From JAFAGX01 sp963759875 (GTDB lineage: Bacteria > Acidobacteriota > Terriglobia > Terriglobales > Acidobacteriaceae), in NCBI GenBank assembly GCA_963759875.1, contig CAVXBB010000002.1, forward strand, positions 124,001 to 188,000: 64,000 nucleotides of DNA. The letters run 5' to 3'. The position numbers and the translations under genes are program-made. How positions within the stretch are numbered: position 1 is the first letter of the stretch; every line of letters starts with the position of its first letter. Under the pieces are notes generated by a model. It made no database searches. It was given only the letters and a program-made list of their open reading frames with translations, and was not told where the DNA came from. Shown here one piece after another: positions 44,168 to 53,958 of the stretch.

Positions 44168-45673
44168 ATGAAACCGACAACGGAGTTAGTGGTATCCAGT
44201 AGTGGCGGGCAGAGTTTAACAGTTCGCGACATAGTCGCGATCGGCTTCCGGCGCAAGTGGACCTTTGTCCAAAGCTTTCTTGCTGCTCTGGTTTTTACTT
44301 CGGCGCTGGCACTGTTGCTGCCTCTGCACTATAACTCCGAAATGAAATTGTTTCTGGAAAAAAATCGGCAGGATCCAGCCGTTAGCTCGGGCGTAATGCA
44401 GCCTCCATTGCAGTCGCAGACCCTCTCGGAAGAAGAGATAAACTCGGAAGTAGAACTGTTAAACAGTAGGGATGTTCTTCAGCGGGTCGTCGAGAGCTCG
44501 GGGCTGGCGGACCGCGTGTGGACGATTTTTCGTCACGGCCCAAAAGCCAGGACTGAGTTGGCAGTCCGCAGTTTGGCCAAGAAGCTCAAGATTGAACCGG
44601 CGAAGAAATCGGATGTTCTGGTGGTCACTTATGCGAGTGCAGACCCTGAACTTTCTCACAAAGTAATGTCTGATGTGCAGCAGTTTTATCTTGCGAAACA
44701 TGCGGCTGTGCATCACTCCTCCGGGGAACTGCACTTTTTCGAAGATCAGAAGCAGCAGCTGTCCAAGCAACTCACCCAGGAGGAGGCGCAGTTGGTAAAT
44801 TTTCCGGCCAGAACGGGCGTCGTCTCCGGCGAGGTTGAGAGAGAGAGCGTGCTTCAGCGGCTTACTGACCTAAAGGTGCAGCAGCGAAAGACAGCCGCCG
44901 ACATAGCAGACACTATGAAGAGCATTTCGACTTTGCGCAGTGAACTTTCCGGCACTCCAGCACGTATGACTACCGCAATGCGCGATATTGATAATCCCCA
45001 ATTGATGCAACAGCTCAAGGGTACACTGCTCGACCTGGAGTTAAAGCGAAGTGCTTTGTTGCAAAAGTATCAGCCTGACTACCGTCCCGTCCAAGAGCTC
45101 GAGCAGCAAATCGCACTTACGCGTGACAGCATCGCCCGGGCGGAAAAGTCTCCCTTGCGGGACATAACTACGGATACGGATCCAACCCATGATTGGATCA
45201 GGCTGGAGTTGGCGAAGGAAGAGTCCAAATTGGAAGGATTGCAGGCCCGCGCCGCAGTCGACGCTGAGTCGATTCGTGAATTTGAGGAAAGCGCGCGTCG
45301 AATGAATACTGCGGCTATCGAGCAACATGACCTGCTCCGTGAAGCCAAAGACCTTGAGGACAACTACTTGCTTTATTCGCGCAAGGCTGAGGAAGCCCGA
45401 GTGAATGATGCGCTTGACACTAAAGACATTCTGAACGTCTCGGTCGCGGAACAGCCTACGTTCCCGGTCTTACCCCAACACTCCCGTGCCATGTACCTGG
45501 CCGTCGGTTTTGTGTTGGCATTTCTAACAGGCGCCGGTTCAGTAGTCGCTTCCGAAAGGTTGGATGACTCATTCCGTACTCCTAACGAAGTCGAATGGTA
45601 TCTCGATGTTCCCGTGTATGGGGCACTTCCAGTGGCGTCGCCCAAAAATGGAGAAGGGGACCAAACACACTAA
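44168..45673 (+). CDS. Wzz/GumC-type polysaccharide co-polymerase (right locus)
   Basis: 501 residues, preceded by GGAAGGATAGCTCT. Two membrane helices (FLAALVFTSALALLLPLHY near 37-55 and YLAVGFVLAFLTGAGSVVAS near 443-462) flank a long coiled-coil periplasmic part (for example QQLSKQLTQEEAQLVNFPAR and EQQIALTRDSIARAEKSPL). The C-terminus after the second helix is short, with no kinase domain; no kinase gene is visible in the right locus, so the left kinase may serve both. It sets polymer chain length in the inner membrane. Confidence 0.86.
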   Translation: MKPTTELVVSSSGGQSLTVRDIVAIGFRRKWTFVQSFLAALVFTSALALLLPLHYNSEMKLFLEKNRQDPAVSSGVMQPPLQSQTLSEEEINSEVELLNSRDVLQRVVESSGLADRVWTIFRHGPKARTELAVRSLAKKLKIEPAKKSDVLVVTYASADPELSHKVMSDVQQFYLAKHAAVHHSSGELHFFEDQKQQLSKQLTQEEAQLVNFPARTGVVSGEVERESVLQRLTDLKVQQRKTAADIADTMKSISTLRSELSGTPARMTTAMRDIDNPQLMQQLKGTLLDLELKRSALLQKYQPDYRPVQELEQQIALTRDSIARAEKSPLRDITTDTDPTHDWIRLELAKEESKLEGLQARAAVDAESIREFEESARRMNTAAIEQHDLLREAKDLEDNYLLYSRKAEEARVNDALDTKDILNVSVAEQPTFPVLPQHSRAMYLAVGFVLAFLTGAGSVVASERLDDSFRTPNEVEWYLDVPVYGALPVASPKNGEGDQTH

Positions 45674-45753
45674 TGTTCAGCCGTTTCGTGCAGAAACATT
45701 GTGGTAAGAAGCGGATTTAACGCGAATCAGCACAGACTAGGGCTCTGATCCGA

Positions 45754-47172
45754 TTGAGTTCTCATAGCACAATTCGCATCCCCGGGCTAGCAGGAGAAAC
45801 GGCTGCGCAGGGCACCATCGTTGCATGGGCAGTCCGCTCCTGCGCAGCACCGATTGCATACTTGATGTCCGTACGTGGCAAGCAGACACTACTCGCGATT
45901 GCGCTCCTCAATATACCCTTTCAAATCGGTGGGCCGTTGTGGCAGGACGATGCAGTAGCGACGTATGGTGCGATAGCAGCATTTATGCTCACCCTGACCG
46001 CACCTGCTGTTTTCGGACTATATCTAAGGGAGTTGCTTTGCGGGGCCCTCGACCGCAGAACGAAGCCTACTACAAGGCCGCGGTGGCGCATCAGTATGTC
46101 TTTAACCGTTTACCTCGTCCTCATGGTATTGTCAGTAGCGGTTGCCGAGCGTCCCTCACTTTCCTTGTTTCAAATATGGCTATTTGTACAGAATTATCTG
46201 CTTTTCCTGTATATCGCCAATCGTACCGAAAATAAGCAGGCTGTTCTTTTCATCATAAAATGGCTGCTCATAGGATTGTTTTTGAACGGCCTGGCCGCAC
46301 TTCCCCTAAATTTTGTAGGGCAGACATTCCATGTCACTGGGTTTTATGCTCAAATCCAGGAGGGCGGCACATTTAGCAGAGTCGGGTTCCCTGGAGCGCC
46401 AAATCTCGCAGCATCCTACCTATCCATGGCAATGAGTTTGGCTCTGGGCGTTCTGTTGAGCAATCTACATGGCTGGCCGAAGATTCTAGCATTGCTCGCC
46501 TTGGTTTTTGGAGGCTTGCACCTGGCACTGACGTTCTCCAGAGGTGGATGGATTGAGTTCTTTACCAGCGCGCTCATCATTGGCATTGTTGCAGTCCGGC
46601 GTGGGTGGATCTCCCTTCGAATTCCGGTCATTGCATTTATCCTTGGCGCCCTTGTTTCGCTTCCACTGTACAGCCACATTGCAACCAGGTTGACTGCTGA
46701 CGACGAGGGATCCGCGGCATCCAGGTTACCTTTGAATGGCATCGCATTCCGCATGATTGTGGATAATCCCATACTTGGCGTAGGAGCCAACAACTTTACA
46801 GTCCGCTTGCCCGACTACGTGACCACGTACAATGTTGGAGACTATCTCGCCGCTGTCCATAATACGTATCTGCTCATTTGGTCTGAGACGGGAATTTTGG
46901 CGCTTCTAGCCTTTCTCGCGTTTCTAGGTGCTAGCATCCGCATTGCGTGGCGATGCTCCCGCTCTGCTGACCGTTTCGTTTCACCAATCGCTCTTGCGAT
47001 CATGGGTGCGACTATCGGCTTTATGGTCCACATGATGGTAGAGAAGTTTGCCGAAGGCATGGATACATACTGGGTACTTGCTGGTTTGCTGTTCGCGCTA
47101 TACAACGGTTTGTCGCATTCTATCGTGAACCGTAAGAGCGCCTCCTCTCCTCAGCTACTCTGTAAGACCTAA
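45754..47172 (+). CDS. O-antigen ligase / polymerase family membrane protein (right locus)
   Basis: 472 residues with about ten membrane helices. The Wzy_C region is recognisable from LALTFSRGGWIEFFTSALII, MIVDNPILGVGANNFTVRLP and AVHNTYLLIWSETGILALLA. Like its left-locus counterpart, it could polymerise repeat units or ligate them. The frame opens with TTG at 45754 without a clear binding site; ATG 45865 is another candidate, so the first 37 residues are uncertain. Confidence 0.86.
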   Translation: MSSHSTIRIPGLAGETAAQGTIVAWAVRSCAAPIAYLMSVRGKQTLLAIALLNIPFQIGGPLWQDDAVATYGAIAAFMLTLTAPAVFGLYLRELLCGALDRRTKPTTRPRWRISMSLTVYLVLMVLSVAVAERPSLSLFQIWLFVQNYLLFLYIANRTENKQAVLFIIKWLLIGLFLNGLAALPLNFVGQTFHVTGFYAQIQEGGTFSRVGFPGAPNLAASYLSMAMSLALGVLLSNLHGWPKILALLALVFGGLHLALTFSRGGWIEFFTSALIIGIVAVRRGWISLRIPVIAFILGALVSLPLYSHIATRLTADDEGSAASRLPLNGIAFRMIVDNPILGVGANNFTVRLPDYVTTYNVGDYLAAVHNTYLLIWSETGILALLAFLAFLGASIRIAWRCSRSADRFVSPIALAIMGATIGFMVHMMVEKFAEGMDTYWVLAGLLFALYNGLSHSIVNRKSASSPQLLCKT

Positions 47173-47315
47173 CCTGCACTTGCCGCACCGCTGTTATTAT
47201 TTTTGTCCAGATGAATCAGTCAGATCAAGCTTCGTTGCTCTAGTATCCCGCAGCCAAAGCAGAACCAATGTCATCCTGTATCGGATGGTTAACTATTCCG
47301 ATCCGGTCCCCCCGA

Positions 47316-48023
47316 ATGACGGAACTCTCGATTCACGCAGTTGAAATATCGGAACAGACCCCGAGCTTTTACTTTCTTGTAAAGCGAGCTATCGACATCA
47401 TAGTGGCCGCTTTCTTGCTGGTAGTGCTCCTTCCCCTATTACTGATCATTGCACTCGTAGTTAAGCTCGACTCAAGTGGGCCAGTTCTCTTTGTCCAGGA
47501 AAGAATCGGCGCGAAAAGACTTGTTAAGCACGGCACGGTAACGTGGGTACTGCGCCCATTCTCTTTCTACAAATTCCGATCTATGAAGGCTAATGCGGAC
47601 GCTTCCTTGCACCGCACTTACATTACGGATTTTCGCAGGGGTCGTGCGAAGACAAACCATGGTAGCGCGCCATACAAATTAAGCAATGACGCACGCCTAA
47701 CCCGGGTAGGCCGAATATTGCGAAAACTGAGTTTAGACGAGCTGCCACAATTGGTTAATGTGCTTAAAGGCGATATGAGCGTGGTCGGACCGCGCCCAGT
47801 GCTTCCCTATGAAGTGGCGCTCTACGACGATTATCATTATGAGCGATTCGCAAGCATCCCTGGCATTACCGGCCTTTGGCAAGCAACGGCGCGTTCGCAA
47901 GTGTCCTTTGAAGAAATGCTTCGACTCGACGTCGATTATGTCCGCCGCTGGAGCTTGTGGCTGGATCTCAAACTCATGTTCCTAACCGTTCCTGCGGTCA
48001 TTTTCTGCCGGGGAGCCGCATAG
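47316..48023 (+). CDS. Monotopic sugar phosphotransferase initiating the right-locus repeat unit
   Basis: About 235 residues from ATG 47316. One N-terminal membrane helix (IIVAAFLLVVLLPLLLIIAL), then the bacterial sugar transferase domain with VKLDSSGPVLFVQERIGAKR, FYKFRSMKANAD, LSLDELPQLVNVLKGDMSVV and GPRPVLPYEVALYDDYHYER. This is the short PglC-like form of phosphoglycosyl transferase; the left locus has the long WcaJ-like form. An insertion (about residues 100-130) separates the first and second motifs. Start 47268 is less likely. Confidence 0.88.
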   Translation: MTELSIHAVEISEQTPSFYFLVKRAIDIIVAAFLLVVLLPLLLIIALVVKLDSSGPVLFVQERIGAKRLVKHGTVTWVLRPFSFYKFRSMKANADASLHRTYITDFRRGRAKTNHGSAPYKLSNDARLTRVGRILRKLSLDELPQLVNVLKGDMSVVGPRPVLPYEVALYDDYHYERFASIPGITGLWQATARSQVSFEEMLRLDVDYVRRWSLWLDLKLMFLTVPAVIFCRGAA

Positions 48024-48113
48024 GCGTCGCTACACGTTGCCGTTCCAGCGCAGAGGCCATGACTCTGTGGACAAACGGCCGAGAAAACCTAGTCAACTGT
48101 TGGAGTAGACTCG

Positions 48114-48455
48114 ATGGCCGCCACTCCTGATGCCGTGTTAGCACCTGCTCACGAGCTATGTGAGCAAAATGGTACTCGCATTGCCGAGATACTATTCGAA
48201 GCAATTCAGGATATTGCCTTACCGATACGACTGTCATCTACCCTGGTCTTTGCGGGGGACTGCGTCCCGCCAGCCAGGCGGATACGTGCAGAGGTCACAC
48301 GTGCGGCAGAGATTCCAGCAGTTGCACATGCGCTGGCGACAGCTCTCGGTCGCAATGGTATTGCCTTTGGAGCGGAGCACGACCCGCAGGTGCCCCCGAA
48401 CGAAGTATGGATTACGCTTGTTCATGAGCGAGGCGCAGTAATGAATATTCCGTAG
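48114..48455 (+). CDS. Hypothetical protein
   Basis: 113 residues from ATG 48114 (GGAG at 48099-48102). Ala- and Val-rich with an amphipathic helical look (AEIPAVAHALATALGRNGIA) and an end PPNEVWITLVHERGAVMNIP. No family recognised. It lies between the sugar transferase and the next glycosyltransferase on the same strand. Could be a chance frame; the other frames here look less natural. Confidence 0.4.
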   Translation: MAATPDAVLAPAHELCEQNGTRIAEILFEAIQDIALPIRLSSTLVFAGDCVPPARRIRAEVTRAAEIPAVAHALATALGRNGIAFGAEHDPQVPPNEVWITLVHERGAVMNIP

Positions 48456-48545
48456 GTCCTCCCAGGTGCAATCTCCACAAGTAATAAGCATACTCATGAG
48501 CGGAAGTGAGTTAGAACTCACGATCGCTTTTACCGCCCACGCTCA

Positions 48546-49856
48546 ATGAATGAACATATGCCAGCAAGGTCTCTCAAAGTGGCCTATCTGTTGCAGCGCT
48601 TTCCACGTTTGTCAGAGACGTTCATCTTGCGAGAAATGTCCTGGATTCGTCGTTACGGCGTTGAGCTATGTATATTTCCGCTATTAGCGGCCCCAGAGCA
48701 GACAGCCCAGAGCCACGGCCACGATGTTTGCGCGTCTGTGCGCTACGCATCAAGCATTTCCTGGCTAGTGCTCAAAGCACAGGTACATTTTCTGCGACAA
48801 CGGCCACGGCAGTACGCACGAGCATTTGTGAATATGCTGATGCTCACGTACAGAGAGCCGAAATTATTTTTGATCTCCCTCGCGCTGTTTCCAAAGTGTG
48901 TTTATTATGCCCGCCAGATGGAAGTTCTCGCAATCGAACATATACATTCGCATTTCGCTTGGAGTGCTGCTGTTGGGGCCCGAATTGCCTCTGACCTAAC
49001 CGGAATCGCGTTCACAATTCACACCCACGCTTTCGATTTGTTTACGGCGAATATGCAGGGTCTTCGCGCGCGGCTTAGGGGGGCGAGTAGGATCGTAACG
49101 GTTTCGCGGTTCAACTTCGATTACATTCGCTTGTTATTGCCTGACGCAAACGTCGAAATTGTTCACTGTGGCATCGAGCCGGAGCGCTTTACGCCTGGGC
49201 ACAGATGCCGCAACGGTTTCACCAAGATCCTCTCTGTTGGTCGCCTTATCGAAAAGAAAGGTCATGCGTATTTAATTGATGCTTGCGCGTTGCTTGCGGA
49301 GCGAGGTTTAAAGTTTCATTGCTTAATTGTGGGTACAGGACCATTATTCAAAACACTTCACAACCGTATCACGCGATACAACTTGCGCGATCGTGTGCAA
49401 TTGCTCGGAGCATTGAAGGAAGACAAGGTATTGCAGCTGAATCGAGATAGCGACATTTTCGCGCTTGCTTGTATGGTATCTGCGGATGGCGATCGAGATG
49501 GACTCCCCGTGTCGATCATGGAAGCCATGGCCTGTGGTCTACCGGTAGTGAGCACGAAGGTGACGGCCATTGGAGAATTAGTCGAAGATGGCGGGAACGG
49601 GATGTTGGTTTCTCAACGTGACGCAGTGGCCCTTGCTGATGCCCTGCAGGTCTTAATCGAGAATGAGTCGTTACGTCTCTCCATGGGAACGCGTGCTCGG
49701 GGGCGAGTGCTTCAGGATTTTACGATCCAAGCGAACACGGCGCGTTTAGCGCAAATTTTTCATCAAATAGCAAGCGGCGAACAAGGCTGCTCTTCTGTTC
49801 CATACCCGAGACCCAGGTCTGCTACGGAATTAGGCCAACTGGGGAGATTCTCATGA
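48546..49856 (+). CDS. Glycosyltransferase family 4
   Basis: 436 residues. N-terminus KVAYLLQRFPRLSETFILRE is typical of GT4 enzymes of the colanic/EPS type. The second domain has FTKILSVGRLIEKKGHAYLI, CLIVGTGPLFKTLHNRI, and the donor-binding segment DRDGLPVSIMEAMACGLPVV. It should add one sugar from a nucleotide donor. The stop overlaps the ATG of the next glycosyltransferase by four bases. Confidence 0.9.
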   Translation: MNEHMPARSLKVAYLLQRFPRLSETFILREMSWIRRYGVELCIFPLLAAPEQTAQSHGHDVCASVRYASSISWLVLKAQVHFLRQRPRQYARAFVNMLMLTYREPKLFLISLALFPKCVYYARQMEVLAIEHIHSHFAWSAAVGARIASDLTGIAFTIHTHAFDLFTANMQGLRARLRGASRIVTVSRFNFDYIRLLLPDANVEIVHCGIEPERFTPGHRCRNGFTKILSVGRLIEKKGHAYLIDACALLAERGLKFHCLIVGTGPLFKTLHNRITRYNLRDRVQLLGALKEDKVLQLNRDSDIFALACMVSADGDRDGLPVSIMEAMACGLPVVSTKVTAIGELVEDGGNGMLVSQRDAVALADALQVLIENESLRLSMGTRARGRVLQDFTIQANTARLAQIFHQIASGEQGCSSVPYPRPRSATELGQLGRFS

Positions 49857-51079
49857 TGTCGTTTGTTCGGGTGCTTATGCTGGTTGAGAATAACTCGTAT
49901 CCCAAAGATCCACGGGTACGTAAAGAGGCGGAAGCCTTGGCGGCAGCTGGATATCGCGTCTGTGTCATTAGTCCCGCCGATCAGAGACAAAGGTGGCATG
50001 AACGGGTTAGCGGTGTCGACGTTTATCGCTTTCCCGCTCCCCCTGCCGCCAATGGAATGGTGGGTTACTTGTACGAATACGGCTATTCAATGATGGGAAT
50101 GTTCCTGTTAAGCCTTTGGGTTTTCCTGCGGGTTGGATTTGATGTCATCCACGCTGCAAATCCGCCCGACACGCTGGTTTTTATCGCCGCCTTTTACAAG
50201 TGCTTGGGTAAACGCTTCGTGTTCGACCACCACGACTTGGCTCCGGAAATGTACTATGCGCGCTTTCCCAAATCACGCAACCGATTAGTGTACTGGGCGC
50301 TTGTCACATGTGAAAAGTTATCTTGCCGTTTTGCCGACCAGGTTATTGCGGTCAATACATCGTACAAGTCCATCGAAATGTCGCGGGGGAAAGTACCGGA
50401 ATCTCGCATCGCGGTCGTGCGAAACGGTCCTGTTCTCAAGTCCCGCACACCCGTCAAGTCTACTTGTGTGCCCAAGCAGAAAGGCAAGATAACTGTCGTG
50501 TATGCCGGAATCATCGGAGTCCAGGATGGAGTAGACATTCTGCTCCGGGTGATTTCCCGATTGGTGTTCGAGCTAGGAAGAACGGAAGTGTCCTGCCTCA
50601 TCGTGGGCGACGGGGACGCGATGCACGACTTGAAACAGCTTGTCCAGGAACTGCGATTGGAAGCGTACGTTCAGTTTACGGGTTGGATTTCGGATGCCGC
50701 TACATATATGCAGTACATCTCCAGCGCCGACATCTGTGTTGATCCAAGCCCGTCGAACGCATACAACGATTGTTGCACCGCAATCAAGATGATGGAGTAC
50801 ATGGCCGCTGCAAAGCCAATCGTTGCATTTGATCTTCGCGAGCACCGATTTACGGCAGGTCCTTCTGCGCTTTACGCCCGACCGAACGATGAGGGCGCGT
50901 TCGCAACCGCCATCGCTGAGCTCATGGATGACGAGCCGCGCCGCGGCGCCATGGGCGAAGCGGGTCACCGCAGGGTTGAGCAAGAGCTTGCGTGGCAATA
51001 TTCCGTGCCGGTCCTTTTGGCAGTTTATAGCCGACTCTTTCCACGGTCCTACCAGCAGGTGTTATCGGTTGCTGAATGA
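49853..51079 (+). CDS. Glycosyltransferase family 4
   Basis: 408 residues: N-terminal MLVENNSYPKDPRVRKEAEA, the substrate loop FDHHDLAPEMYYARFP, and C-terminal ITVVYAGIIGVQDGVDILLR, CLIVGDGDAMHDLKQLV and CTAIKMMEYMAAAKPIVAFD. GT-B fold, retaining. Coupled to the preceding glycosyltransferase, so the two probably add consecutive sugars of the repeat unit. Confidence 0.88.
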   Translation: MMSFVRVLMLVENNSYPKDPRVRKEAEALAAAGYRVCVISPADQRQRWHERVSGVDVYRFPAPPAANGMVGYLYEYGYSMMGMFLLSLWVFLRVGFDVIHAANPPDTLVFIAAFYKCLGKRFVFDHHDLAPEMYYARFPKSRNRLVYWALVTCEKLSCRFADQVIAVNTSYKSIEMSRGKVPESRIAVVRNGPVLKSRTPVKSTCVPKQKGKITVVYAGIIGVQDGVDILLRVISRLVFELGRTEVSCLIVGDGDAMHDLKQLVQELRLEAYVQFTGWISDAATYMQYISSADICVDPSPSNAYNDCCTAIKMMEYMAAAKPIVAFDLREHRFTAGPSALYARPNDEGAFATAIAELMDDEPRRGAMGEAGHRRVEQELAWQYSVPVLLAVYSRLFPRSYQQVLSVAE

Positions 51080-51158
51080 CATACCTCACCTAATCCTGTT
51101 CAGGATAGACCGCATTCCAATATCGTTAAAATCTGACAAAACCACAGGAGACACAACG

Positions 51159-52169
51159 ATGATCCAAGCTGGATTAGTGGGATTAGGGTATTGGGGCCCT
51201 AACATAGCAAGAGTACTTAGCAATAATGAGGGATGTAAGTTTGTAGCCTGCTGCGACCTAGATTCCAGTAAGCTGCAACGAATCACCCGTCAATATCCTA
51301 CTGTCACAGCATATCGTGACTTCGACGAGTTACTGCGATCAGATGTGGATGCTGTGTTCATTGCCACAAACATACGTACTCACTATGATCTTGCAAAACG
51401 CGCTTTGATCCGAGGCAAACATGTATTCGTTGAAAAACCTCTTGCCGACAGCAGTGCCAGAGCCGCTGACTTGGTTCGGATTGCTGACTTCTCCCACCGA
51501 ACCTTAATGACAGGGCATACGTTTATTTACAGCCCGCCGGTTGTAAAAGTGAAAGAGATGATTAGTGCAGCAGAATTGGGCGATATACGGTACATAACGA
51601 TTTCACGCGTGAACTTGGGCCTCTATCAACACGATGTCGATGTTATTTGGGACCTCGCGGTTCATGACTTGTCAATTTTGCTCTACTGGCTCAGTGAAGT
51701 ACCGACTCACGCGTGGTCTTTTGGTCGCTCATGCGTCAACAGTAAGCGCGATGTAGCGTTTCTTTGGTTCAAGTTTCCCTCCGGCGTTGTTGCTTCCTGC
51801 GAGGTCAGTTGGCTGGCACCCCAGAAAATGAGACGTACCTGCGTGGTCGGCTCCGAAAAGATGGTGGTTTACGACGACGTCGAACCAAACGAAAAAATTA
51901 AAATCTTCGACAGGGGAGTGGTCCTAAGCCCCCCAGCTGATTTCGGCGAGTTCCAATTAACCTATCGTATGGGAAACATAATTTCTCCCAATTTGGCGAA
52001 TTCCGAGCCGCTGGCCGTTGAGGTCGATCATTTTTTTGAGTGCATCAAAACGGGAAAAACCCCAATCACCGGCGGAACTTTTGGCACGAATGTAGTCAAG
52101 GCGGTTGAACTGGCCGTCCAGAGTTCTGAAGAACCGTTATATATGGCGGCCACCGGGTCTGAGAGATGA
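51159..52169 (+). CDS. Gfo/Idh/MocA-family sugar dehydrogenase
   Basis: 336 residues from ATG 51159, which has AGGAG 8 nt upstream. NAD-binding start AGLVGLGYWGPNIARVL, then VDAVFIATNIRTHYDLAKRA and the EKP motif in HVFVEKPLADSS; GHTFIYSPPVVKVKEMI and VIWDLAVHDLSILLYWL fit the substrate domain. In UDP-diNAcGlcA-type pathways such an enzyme oxidises C3 so that an aminotransferase can act. The next two genes supply that aminotransferase and an acetyltransferase. The exact substrate is inferred from context only. Confidence 0.88.
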   Translation: MIQAGLVGLGYWGPNIARVLSNNEGCKFVACCDLDSSKLQRITRQYPTVTAYRDFDELLRSDVDAVFIATNIRTHYDLAKRALIRGKHVFVEKPLADSSARAADLVRIADFSHRTLMTGHTFIYSPPVVKVKEMISAAELGDIRYITISRVNLGLYQHDVDVIWDLAVHDLSILLYWLSEVPTHAWSFGRSCVNSKRDVAFLWFKFPSGVVASCEVSWLAPQKMRRTCVVGSEKMVVYDDVEPNEKIKIFDRGVVLSPPADFGEFQLTYRMGNIISPNLANSEPLAVEVDHFFECIKTGKTPITGGTFGTNVVKAVELAVQSSEEPLYMAATGSER

Positions 52170-52786
52170 GAGCGGCAACGGTTACAGAGACGTGGTTCGC
52201 GCATCCACAGGCAATTGTGGAGAGCGACGATATTGGCCCGCGGACGCGAGTGTGGGCGTTCGCCCACGTGATGGCTGGCGCAAAAATCGGTTGTGATTGC
52301 AACCTATGTGACCATTCGTTTGTGGAAACTGGAGCAGTCCTGGGCAACAACGTAACGGTCAAGAACGGCGTCGCAATATGGAACGGCGTGACGGTCCAGG
52401 ACAATGTCTTTTTGGGGCCGCATTGTGTATTGACTAACGATCCCAACCCACGCGCTTACATCAAGAAGGGCCCAGAGGTGCTAATGCGCACTCTCATTTG
52501 CGCCAATGCTACCATAGGTGCAAACGCTACAATTGTTTGTGGCATCACTGTCGGTCATTATGCATTTGTGGGTGCAGGTTCAGTCGTCATACGTTCGATT
52601 CCTGATTTTGCATTGGTGGTCGGCAATCCAGCTCGTCAGATAGGCTGGATGTGTGTGTGTGCTAAGCGCGTATCAGCCTCGGGACAAATCGGGTCGTTGG
52701 CTGCTTGCTCACATTGCGGACGGACTTTTCGGTTTACTCAAAATGGCTTGAGGTTGGAGACATTCCTGGAGGCAGTCTCACAGTGA
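52166..52786 (+). CDS. Hexapeptide-repeat (left-handed beta-helix) sugar N-acetyltransferase, WlbB/WbpD-like
   Basis: 206 residues starting four bases inside the previous stop. Hexapeptide repeats (IGPRTRVWAFAHVMAGAKIG, VKNGVAIWNGVTVQDNVFLG, NATIGANATIVCGITVGHYA) and the end IPDFALVVGNPARQIGWMCV match N-acetyltransferases that act on 3-amino sugars such as UDP-GlcNAc3NA. The C-terminus adds a small Cys pair (CSHCGRTF), perhaps a zinc site. Partner of the dehydrogenase and aminotransferase on either side. Confidence 0.88.
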   Translation: MRAATVTETWFAHPQAIVESDDIGPRTRVWAFAHVMAGAKIGCDCNLCDHSFVETGAVLGNNVTVKNGVAIWNGVTVQDNVFLGPHCVLTNDPNPRAYIKKGPEVLMRTLICANATIGANATIVCGITVGHYAFVGAGSVVIRSIPDFALVVGNPARQIGWMCVCAKRVSASGQIGSLAACSHCGRTFRFTQNGLRLETFLEAVSQ

Positions 52787-53958
52787 CTAAAGATAAACAG
52801 ATGTCAGTCCCGTTTGTCGACCTTAAGGCGCAACTCACGTCGATTCGACAGGAAATTACGGTTGCTATTGATCGGGTTCTGACATCCGGACATTTTATCG
52901 GCGGCGACTGCGTCGAGAGGTTCGAGGAGGAATTTGCCCGATTTGTGGGCGCGAAATACACCGTCGGCGTAGCTTCGGGTACTGCAGCCTTGGAACTGGC
53001 CCTGAAGTGTTACCACATTAGTGCTGGCGATGAGGTGATTGTCCCGGCTAACACATTCTTTGCCACGGCCGAGGCAGTGAGTAACGTCGGTGCTACACCT
53101 GTGTTCGTTGACGTGGATCCTTCTACCCTCCACCTCGAATTCGCCGAGGTAGAGCGCGTGCTTACACCCAGGACTCGGGCCATTATTGCGGTGCATCTGT
53201 ACGGCCGGGCCATGGACTTGGCTTCGCTGCAGGACTTCGCTGACCGGCGAAATCTCACTATTATCGAAGATGCTGCACAGGCACACGGGACGCAACAGGG
53301 TGGTGTTCGGGTTGGAGGGTCCGGACGTTTGACGTGCTTTAGCTTCTATCCCGGAAAAAATCTAGGTGCATACGGCGACGCTGGTGCTGTGACATGTAAT
53401 GACAGAGCACAAGCCGAATACTTGCGACTACTCCGGGACCACGGCAGTGCGACAAAATACGCTCATTCTATCGTCGGTACAAACTCTCGCTTGGATTCGA
53501 TTCAGGCTGCTGTGCTCTCTGTAAAGCTGCCTCGCCTCGCCAGTTGGAACGCGTCGCGGGTCAGACATGCAAAAGCTTATGTACAAGAGCTCTGTGGATC
53601 AATGGTGCAGCTGCCTCCTATACCACCAGATGGTGAGCACAATTTCCATCTATTTATCATCCGGGTGACCGACCGAGATGGCCTCAAGAAACACCTTGAA
53701 AATTTAGGCATTGCAACCGGCATCCATTATCCCGTTCCGCTTCACCTTACAGAAGCTTACGCGGACCTGCGATACTCACGTGGAGCTTTACCTATTTCGG
53801 AAGCCACTGCGGACACCATTCTCTCTTTACCGATGTATCCCGAGCTTCCCGACACGAAACGAACACGGGTGACTGCGGCAATTGCAGAATGGCTCGACAG
53901 TTCATCCTTTAAAGCCAAAGTTCCAGCAACTCCTTCTCGTGATCTGGTGACCAGGTGA
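52783..53958 (+). CDS. DegT/DnrJ/EryC1/StrS-family sugar aminotransferase
   Basis: 391 residues from GTG 52783, which has GGAGG at proper spacing and overlaps the preceding TGA; the ATG at 52801 is the next choice. PLP features: TVGVASGTAALELALKCY, EDAAQAHGTQQGG, and the Schiff-base lysine in CFSFYPGKNLGAYGDAGAV (about Lys192). The end is SEATADTILSLPMYPELPD, as in WlbC/WbpE-type enzymes. It would add an amino group to the 3-keto sugar made by the Gfo/Idh enzyme, giving the acceptor for N-acylation. Confidence 0.9.
   Translation: MTKDKQMSVPFVDLKAQLTSIRQEITVAIDRVLTSGHFIGGDCVERFEEEFARFVGAKYTVGVASGTAALELALKCYHISAGDEVIVPANTFFATAEAVSNVGATPVFVDVDPSTLHLEFAEVERVLTPRTRAIIAVHLYGRAMDLASLQDFADRRNLTIIEDAAQAHGTQQGGVRVGGSGRLTCFSFYPGKNLGAYGDAGAVTCNDRAQAEYLRLLRDHGSATKYAHSIVGTNSRLDSIQAAVLSVKLPRLASWNASRVRHAKAYVQELCGSMVQLPPIPPDGEHNFHLFIIRVTDRDGLKKHLENLGIATGIHYPVPLHLTEAYADLRYSRGALPISEATADTILSLPMYPELPDTKRTRVTAAIAEWLDSSSFKAKVPATPSRDLVTR

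Noticed and set aside
44350..45673. Fused kinase domain in the right Wzz-like protein
   Set aside because: The sequence after the second membrane helix is only about 40 residues and contains no Walker motif.
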